From Kiritimatiellia bacterium (GTDB lineage Bacteria; Verrucomicrobiota; Kiritimatiellia; SLAD01): a stretch of DNA of 10,647 nucleotides. Under the pieces are notes generated by a model. It made no database searches and had not been told where the DNA came from. It was given only the letters and a program-made list of their open reading frames with translations. Below, one piece after another: positions 6,078 through 10,647 of the stretch. The stretch is taken from the NCBI GenBank assembly GCA_007128275.1, contig SKXR01000048.1, positions 1 through 10,647 of the forward strand. The letters are read 5' to 3'. How positions within the stretch are numbered: the stretch's first letter is position 1; the number at the start of each line of letters is the position of its first letter. The position numbers and the translations under genes are program-made.

Positions 6078-8771
6078 TCAGCCCTTCATCACATCGCGCA
6101 GGACGTATTGGAGAATGCCGCCGTGGCGGTAGTATTCGGTTTCGATCGGGGAATCGATGCGGCATTTGACCTGGAACCTGGTTTCCTGCCCGTCCGGATC
6201 CACCGCGACGACGTCGAGGCGTTTGGCGGGTTTGAGATCCTGCGCGATCCCGCGAATGTGAAACCGTTCGCGGCCCGTCAAACCGATTGACTCGGCATTT
6301 TGTCCATCGACGAATTCCAAGGGCAGTACGCCCATTTCCACCAAGTTGCTGCGATGAATGCGTTCGAAGCTTTCCGCGATGACCGCTTTCACGCCGAGCA
6401 GGTAGGTGCCTTTCGCCGCCCAGTCACGGGACGAACCGGCGCCGTACATCTTTCCGGTGATGACCACGCTCGGTACGTCCTCCGCCATGTAGCGCATGGC
6501 GGCGTCGTAAATGGACATCTCTTCGCCGGTCGGCTGGTAAAGGGTCCATCCGCCAGCCTTTTCAACGAGCAGGTTGCGGATGCGGATGTTGGCGAAGGTG
6601 CCGCGGATCATGACTTCATGGTTGCCGCGGCGCGATCCGTACGAATTGAAATCGGCCGGCTCCACGCCGTGTTCGATCAGGTATTGTCCGGCCGGCGAAT
6701 CCTTGGGGATGGCCCCGGCGGGGGAGATATGGTCGGTGGTGATGAAGTCGCCGAATTTGCCGAGCACGGCGGCGTTTTCGATGTCGCTCAGCGCGTCGGG
6801 CGCCGGGGCGAAGTCCTGGAAGAAAGCCGGCTCGCGGATGTACGTGGATTCCTTGTCCCAGACGTACACGGCGTCGGTGTCGCCGGTCAGTTCGTTCCAT
6901 TCCGGGCTGGTGCCGGTGACGTCGGAATAGAGTTTGCGATACAGTTCCGGATTCGCGGCCTGGGTCATGAGCGCATCGATTTCGGCGCGGGTCGGCCAGA
7001 TGTCTTTCAGGTAGACCGGGTTGCCGTCGGTGTCCGTGCCGAGCGGTTCGGTGTCGAGATCGATGTCCACGGTGCCGGCCAAGGCGTACGCGACGACGAG
7101 GGGCGGGGAGCAGAGGTAGTTGGCTTGGGTGAGGGGATGAATACGCCCCTCGAAGTTCCGGTTGCCGCTGAGCACGGCGGCGGCGACCAGGTTTTCCTCT
7201 TTGATGGCCTGCTCGATTTCCGGACGTAACGGGCCGCTGTTGCCGATGCAGGTGGTGCATCCGTAGGCGATCACGCTAAAGCCCAGTTCTTGTAGGTGCG
7301 GCAGTAGTTTCGTATCTTTCAGGTATTCCGTCACCACGCGTGAGCCGGGCGCCATGCTGGTCTTCACGGTGGCCGGGACTTTCAATCCCTTTTGAACGGC
7401 CTTTTGCGCCAGCAACCCTGCGCCGAGGAGCAGGGACGGATTGGAGGTGTTGGTGCAGCTGGTGATCGCGGCGATGACCACGGATCCGTGTTTCAATTCG
7501 CCGTATTCCGGCACGTCGGTTTTCCGGTCCAGTTCGTTGTCCGCCACGCCGAATCCTCGTTTCTCCGGCGATTCCGTGAGCGCTTCCTTGAAGGTCGATT
7601 TCAGATGGCGGACGAACACGCGATCTTGCGGTCGCTTGGGGCCGGCCAGGCTGGGTTCGATCGTGGTAAGGTCCAGCTCCACCACGCGATCAAATTCCGG
7701 TGCGGTGTCCTGTTGTCGGAACAAGCCTTGTTCCTTGCAGTAACGCTCGACGAGATCGACTTGTTCTTCCGAGCGGCCGGTGATGCGGAGGTAATTCAAG
7801 GTGGCGTCGTCGATCGGGAAGAAGCCCATGGTGGCGCCGTATTCGGGCGACATATTGGCGATCGGCGCGCGGTCGGCGAGCGTCATGTGATCCAAGCCGG
7901 GGCCGAAGAACTCGACAAAGTTCCCCACCACGCCTTTTTCACGGAGGATCTGCGTGATCGTCAACGCCAGATCGGTCGGGGTCACGTTGTCCTTCAATTC
8001 GCCGTCCAACCGGAATCCGGTGACCATCGGGGTGAGCAGGGGAATGGGTTGGCCGAGCATCGCGGCTTCGGCTTCGATGCCGCCGACGCCCCAGCCGAGC
8101 ACGCCCATGCTGTTGATCATGGTGGTATGCGAATCGGTGCCGACCAGGGTGTCGGGATAAGCCATGAACCGGCCTTGCCCGTCCTTGGAGGAGCCGACGC
8201 AGGTGGCCAGGTATTCCATATTGACCTGGTGACAGATTCCGAGGCCCGGCGGGAGGACGCTCAATTTCTTGAACGCGCCCTGACCCCAGCGCAGGAAACG
8301 GTAGCGTTCGCGGTTCCGTTCGAATTCCTTCGCGAGGTTGTACTCGTAAGCGGGTTGGTCGCCGTATTGGTCGACCTGCACGGAGTGGTCGATGACCAGG
8401 TCCACCTGAATCTGCGGTTCGATGGAGGCCGGATCATGACCCGCACGCTGAAGGGCGCTGCGCAAGGCGGCGAGATCGACCACGCACGGGACGCCGGTAA
8501 AATCCTGAAGCAGGACGCGCGTCGGCATGTACGGGTATTCCTGGTCGCTCGGCTTTCCGGGTTGCCATTGGGTGAACGACGTCACGTGATCTTCCGAATA
8601 GGCGGGATGCGTTTGCATGCGCAGGAGGGATTCGAGCACAATCTTCAGGGAAAGCGGAAAATGCGCCACATCGCCCACGCCCATATCGGACAGCGCCGAC
8701 AAACTGTAATAGTGCGCGGTGTCACCGTTCTTAAGGGACAATGTTTTTACCGCGGATTCAAACCGACTCAT
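6078..8771 (-). CDS. acnA: Aconitate hydratase A
   Basis: It isomerises citrate and isocitrate via cis-aconitate in the TCA and glyoxylate cycles, using a [4Fe-4S] cluster in the cytoplasm. The protein is 897 residues, close to the usual AcnA/IRP-type length. The cluster cysteines are Cys439 (ITSCTNTSNPS) and Cys505 and Cys508 (YGCTTCIGNSGPL). Substrate-site motifs are intact: VGTDSHTTMIN (210-220), NRNFEGRIHP (537-546), SRRGNHEVMIRGTFAN (713-728) and YGAGSSRDWAAKGTYLLG (776-793). The domain order (three N-terminal domains, linker near 570-660, C-terminal swivel domain) is that of AcnA, not AcnB. The ATG at 8769-8771 has a strong GAGGAGG site (8779-8785) with ideal spacing and a good promoter at 8832-8860. 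A related 2-methylcitrate dehydratase (AcnD) is a less likely alternative. Confidence 0.97.
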   Translation of the reverse strand: MSRFESAVKTLSLKNGDTAHYYSLSALSDMGVGDVAHFPLSLKIVLESLLRMQTHPAYSEDHVTSFTQWQPGKPSDQEYPYMPTRVLLQDFTGVPCVVDLAALRSALQRAGHDPASIEPQIQVDLVIDHSVQVDQYGDQPAYEYNLAKEFERNRERYRFLRWGQGAFKKLSVLPPGLGICHQVNMEYLATCVGSSKDGQGRFMAYPDTLVGTDSHTTMINSMGVLGWGVGGIEAEAAMLGQPIPLLTPMVTGFRLDGELKDNVTPTDLALTITQILREKGVVGNFVEFFGPGLDHMTLADRAPIANMSPEYGATMGFFPIDDATLNYLRITGRSEEQVDLVERYCKEQGLFRQQDTAPEFDRVVELDLTTIEPSLAGPKRPQDRVFVRHLKSTFKEALTESPEKRGFGVADNELDRKTDVPEYGELKHGSVVIAAITSCTNTSNPSLLLGAGLLAQKAVQKGLKVPATVKTSMAPGSRVVTEYLKDTKLLPHLQELGFSVIAYGCTTCIGNSGPLRPEIEQAIKEENLVAAAVLSGNRNFEGRIHPLTQANYLCSPPLVVAYALAGTVDIDLDTEPLGTDTDGNPVYLKDIWPTRAEIDALMTQAANPELYRKLYSDVTGTSPEWNELTGDTDAVYVWDKESTYIREPAFFQDFAPAPDALSDIENAAVLGKFGDFITTDHISPAGAIPKDSPAGQYLIEHGVEPADFNSYGSRRGNHEVMIRGTFANIRIRNLLVEKAGGWTLYQPTGEEMSIYDAAMRYMAEDVPSVVITGKMYGAGSSRDWAAKGTYLLGVKAVIAESFERIHRSNLVEMGVLPLEFVDGQNAESIGLTGRERFHIRGIAQDLKPAKRLDVVAVDPDGQETRFQVKCRIDSPIETEYYRHGGILQYVLRDVMKG

Positions 8772-8802
8772 ACTGACGCCTCCTCAATAAATAGCTCCTG
8801 TG

Positions 8803-8825
8803 CCTGTTCGCGAATATGGAACAGG
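8803..8825. promoter_or_regulatory. Palindrome over the predicted acnA transcription start
   Basis: CCTGTTC (8803-8809) and GAACAGG (8819-8825) are perfect 7-bp arms separated by 9 bp. The -10 box of the acnA promoter ends at 8832, so the palindrome begins at about +1 of the transcript. It could be a repressor operator, or a 5'-terminal stem-loop in the roughly 54-nt leader. The regulator is not identifiable from the site. Confidence 0.45.
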
Positions 8826-9217
8826 AACAGCATCGTAGAATGTCCATTTTTGAAAGTCAACGCGTCGGTTCCATCATATTGATCGACACCGATATTCCGG
8901 GATTTGCGCTGCATCTGCCCATCATTCTGGCCTTCACCGTGGCGAGCGGACTGATGTTCATCGTCGTCTTTGCGCTTGCGCTGAAGGCCTGGCGTCGTCC
9001 TGTCGTCAGTGGAAGGGAAAGCCTGATCGGCACACGGGCCGTGGCGATAAATGATTTCGAGCAGGAAGGCTGGGTGCGACTGCAGGGCGAATCCTGGAAA
9101 GCGCGCACCAGCGCCCCGGTCAGGAAAGGGCAGGCGGTGACGGTTAAACAGTTCGAGAACCTGCAGGTCTTCGTAGAACCCGTACATGAACCCGAACAGG
9201 AGGGAGAAAACTCATGA
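8816..9217 (+). pseudogene. C-terminal fragment of an NfeD-family membrane protein (protease part missing)
   Basis: NfeD proteins are membrane proteins with, in long forms, a ClpP-like serine protease, several membrane helices and a C-terminal OB-fold; they usually work next to slipin/flotillin-like SPFH proteins. Only the last part is present: VGSIILIDTDIPGF (17-30), one membrane helix (about 34-57), RRPVVSGRESLIGT and an OB-fold at about 68-122 including GWVRLQGESWKARTSAPVRKGQAVTV. Long NfeD proteins exceed 400 residues, so about two thirds is absent; even short NfeD forms have more membrane helices. Residues 1-16 look unrelated to the family. The first ATG (8816) has no clear ribosome binding site; ATG 8840 is an alternative. 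No promoter is visible on this strand. The stop overlaps the ATG of the next small ORF (ATGA). It could be a translated mini-NfeD, but a 5'-deleted remnant seems more likely. Confidence 0.7.
8832..8860 (-). promoter_or_regulatory. Sigma70-type promoter of acnA
   Basis: On the minus strand, TTGACT (8855-8860, five of six consensus positions) and TACGAT (8832-8837, four of six, TAnnAT) are separated by exactly 17 bp. The predicted start is near 8825, leaving a leader of about 54 nt with a GAGGAGG ribosome binding site at its end. This is the best promoter match in the window. It overlaps the beginning of the plus-strand nfeD remnant. Confidence 0.65.
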
Positions 9218-9291
9218 CCACCACGTACTTTTTCAGCACCATCATGATGCTGCCCGGCTTGGTCGGTGAAGACAAGCCCAAGAAATCCTAA
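9214..9291 (+). CDS. 25-residue ORF overlapping the nfeD remnant
   Basis: An ATG overlapping the nfeD stop (ATGA) is preceded by AGGAGGGAG about 9-10 nt upstream, the signature of a coupled downstream gene. It encodes a short peptide with a hydrophobic stretch (YFFSTIMMLPGLV) and a charged tail (EDKPKKS), ending at TAA 9289-9291, 7 nt before a terminator. I do not recognise it. It may be a genuine small membrane-associated protein, or the remaining end of a longer downstream gene of the NfeD operon after deletion. Confidence 0.4.
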   Translation: MTTTYFFSTIMMLPGLVGEDKPKKS

Positions 9292-9298
9292 GACAGAG

Positions 9299-9324
9299 AA
9301 AGGCTCCCGAGGGCGGGAGCCTTT
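9299..9324. terminator. Bidirectional intrinsic terminator between the nfeD remnant and fba
   Basis: AAAGGCTCCCG (9299-9309), a 4-nt loop (9310-9313) and CGGGAGCCTTT (9314-9324) form a perfect 11-bp stem with A-rich and T-rich ends in both directions. It lies 7 nt after the small ORF stop and 28 nt beyond the fba stop, so it can serve both convergent transcripts. Confidence 0.9.
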
Positions 9325-9352
9325 CCTGTGCTGCGGATGAAATGGAAAACGC

Positions 9353-10387
9353 TTAGTAGCGCTTGGCCATTTCCTCAAGCGAGATGGGTTTGATTTTGCC
9401 CGCGTTGCCGGCTTGGCCGAAGGCGACCATGCGGTCCACGCAGACTTTCTTCATCGCTTCTCGCGCGGGTTTAAGGTAGTCGCGCGGATCAAATTTCTCG
9501 GGCTGTTCCGTGAACACCTTACGGATGGCGCCGGTGATGGCCAAACGGTTGTCGGTATCGACGTTGATTTTGCGCACGCCGTTCTTGATGCCACGCTGGA
9601 TCTCTTCGACCGGAACGCCCCAGGTGGGTTTCAGGCTGCCGCCGTTCGCGTTGATGATGTCCTGCAGGTACTGTTCCACGGAGGAGGACCCGTGCATCAC
9701 GAGATGCGTGTTCGGCAGGCGTTTGTGGATGTTGATGATCGTGTCCATCGACAGCACGTCGCCGTCCGGTGCGCGGGTGAACTTGTACGCGCCGTGGCTG
9801 GTACCGATGGCGACGGCCAGGGCGTCCACACCGGTCTCCGCGACAAAGCGTTCGGCTTCCTCCGGATCGGTGAGGAGCTGCGAATGGTCGAGCTTACCTT
9901 CAAAGCCGTGCCCGTCTTCTTTCTCGCCTTCGCCGGTTTCCAGCGAGCCGAGACAGCCGAGTTCGCCTTCGACGGATACGCCGACCTTATGCGCCATCTC
10001 CACGACTGCGCGGGTGACCTTGACGTTGTACTCGTAGTCGCCCGGGCTCTTGCCGTCTTCCTGCAACGACCCGTCCATCATCACGGAGGTAAATCCGTTG
10101 TCGATGGCGCTCTTGCAGGTATCCGGGCTGTTGCCATGATCGAGGTGCATGGCGATGGGGATGTTTGGATAGAGTTCGGCGGCGGCGATCATCAGATGCC
10201 GCAGGTAGTTGTCCTGCGCATATTTCCGCGCGCCGCGCGAGGCCTGGATGATGACGGGGGAATCGGTTTCCTTTGCCGCTTCCATGATGGCCTGAATCTG
10301 TTCCATGTTGTTGACGTTGAACGCGGCCAACCCGTAATCGTTCTCGGCGGCGTGATCCAACAATTGTCGCATGGGTACCAAAGGCAT
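9353..10387 (-). CDS. fba: Fructose-bisphosphate aldolase, class II, Calvin-cycle subtype
   Basis: A zinc-dependent aldolase that cleaves fructose 1,6-bisphosphate to glyceraldehyde 3-phosphate and dihydroxyacetone phosphate, or runs in reverse in gluconeogenesis and the Calvin cycle. The 344-residue length and motifs match the class IIB-type family that includes CbbA. HLDHGN (81-86) supplies the catalytic Asp83 and zinc ligand His84; VEGELGCLG (139-147) holds Glu140/Glu142; GTSHGAYK (196-202) holds His198; MHGSSS (231-236) holds zinc ligand His232 and phosphate-binding serines; INVDTDNRLA (274-283) is the substrate-binding loop. An AAGGAGAG site (10392-10399) sits at good spacing before the ATG. 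The gene stands alone on its strand and ends at a strong terminator. No RuBisCO or phosphoribulokinase is in view, so the subtype name does not prove autotrophy. Confidence 0.95.
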   Translation of the reverse strand: MPLVPMRQLLDHAAENDYGLAAFNVNNMEQIQAIMEAAKETDSPVIIQASRGARKYAQDNYLRHLMIAAAELYPNIPIAMHLDHGNSPDTCKSAIDNGFTSVMMDGSLQEDGKSPGDYEYNVKVTRAVVEMAHKVGVSVEGELGCLGSLETGEGEKEDGHGFEGKLDHSQLLTDPEEAERFVAETGVDALAVAIGTSHGAYKFTRAPDGDVLSMDTIINIHKRLPNTHLVMHGSSSVEQYLQDIINANGGSLKPTWGVPVEEIQRGIKNGVRKINVDTDNRLAITGAIRKVFTEQPEKFDPRDYLKPAREAMKKVCVDRMVAFGQAGNAGKIKPISLEEMAKRY

Positions 10388-10647
10388 TGTGCTCTCCTTA
10401 ACTTATTAAGATTTCGTGGAAATGTCAGTCGGTCGGCTACGGGACAGTGTTCCGTGACGATGGCGCATACATTAAGGACCGATCTTCCGGCGTCAAGCCC
10501 CGATACGGTCTGAGCCCTGTTTTCAGGGAATCCATGAGGGGAGCGCTATTGCTGTGGCACAGCGTCCTGCCGGCGCTTTGGACAGCCTCCACGGCCGCCC
10601 ATTGCAATACAACAAGTTGCAACAACTTCTCTGTCCCTGCCATCCCC
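10388..10647. other. fba upstream region with three perfect palindromes, no recognisable gene
   Basis: This 260-bp stretch shows no family-recognisable protein; a 68-codon minus-strand frame (10437-10643) has no features of a real gene. It carries CCCTG-TTTT-CAGGG (10515-10528), GCTGTG-G-CACAGC (10551-10563) and AAGTTG-CAA-CAACTT (10614-10628). TTGACG at 10491-10496 on the minus strand is the best -35 candidate for fba, but no good -10 box follows at 16-18 bp, so the promoter is unresolved. Confidence 0.4.

Noticed and set aside
7392..8882. A 496-codon plus-strand open frame (and another at 6300-7229)
   Set aside because: Both are antisense to acnA, which is intact; the translations show no recognisable domains.
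8768..9187. A 139-codon minus-strand open frame upstream of acnA
   Set aside because: It is antisense to the NfeD OB-fold fragment and contains the acnA promoter and ribosome binding site; no recognisable domain.
9353..10387. Evidence for autotrophy from the Calvin-cycle-subtype aldolase
   Set aside because: This subtype is also common in heterotrophs; no other Calvin-cycle gene is in the window.

Overview
The window holds six confident protein-coding genes, all on the minus strand, plus one short plus-strand remnant with a small ORF behind it. From left to right they are: the first 535 codons of aceE (pyruvate dehydrogenase E1; the 3' part lies beyond the left edge), a lipoprotein of the alkaline phosphatase/type I phosphodiesterase superfamily, a clade-3-like haem catalase, a class I SAM-dependent methyltransferase, aconitase A, a plus-strand NfeD C-terminal fragment followed by a 25-codon ORF, and a class II fructose-bisphosphate aldolase of the Calvin-cycle subtype. 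Coding density is high, G+C is high (by eye, around 58-60%), and starts are mostly preceded by GGAG-type ribosome binding sites.

The lipobox lipoprotein and homodimeric-type AceE suggest a Gram-negative bacterium, and catalase, AceE and AcnA together suggest oxygen-tolerant or aerobic heterotrophic metabolism. The DNRLRE-like carbohydrate/surface module and the palindromic intergenic repeats recall PVC-group or Hydrogenedentota-like lineages. That taxonomic guess is weak; the window has no rRNA, tRNA or other marker gene.

Three genes (aceE, acnA, fba) are central carbon metabolism: pyruvate to acetyl-CoA, citrate to isocitrate, and the aldolase step of glycolysis/gluconeogenesis or the Calvin cycle. 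The catalase and the lipoprotein phosphodiesterase are 3 nt apart and probably cotranscribed. acnA has a good sigma70-like promoter (8832-8860), a 7-bp palindrome over its predicted transcription start (8803-8825) and a strong RBS. A perfect 11-bp stem at 9299-9324 terminates both the nfeD remnant and fba, which converge on it.

No defence system, CRISPR array, integrase or complete mobile element is visible. The most unusual features are: (1) the lipoprotein phosphodiesterase, whose alkaline-phosphatase fold seems to be interrupted by a DNRLRE-like beta-sandwich with its two halves in reversed order (circular permutation); (2) an nfeD gene lacking its whole protease part, with recognisable homology starting directly at the -35 box of the divergent acnA promoter; and (3) palindrome-rich intergenic blocks resembling REP-type elements.
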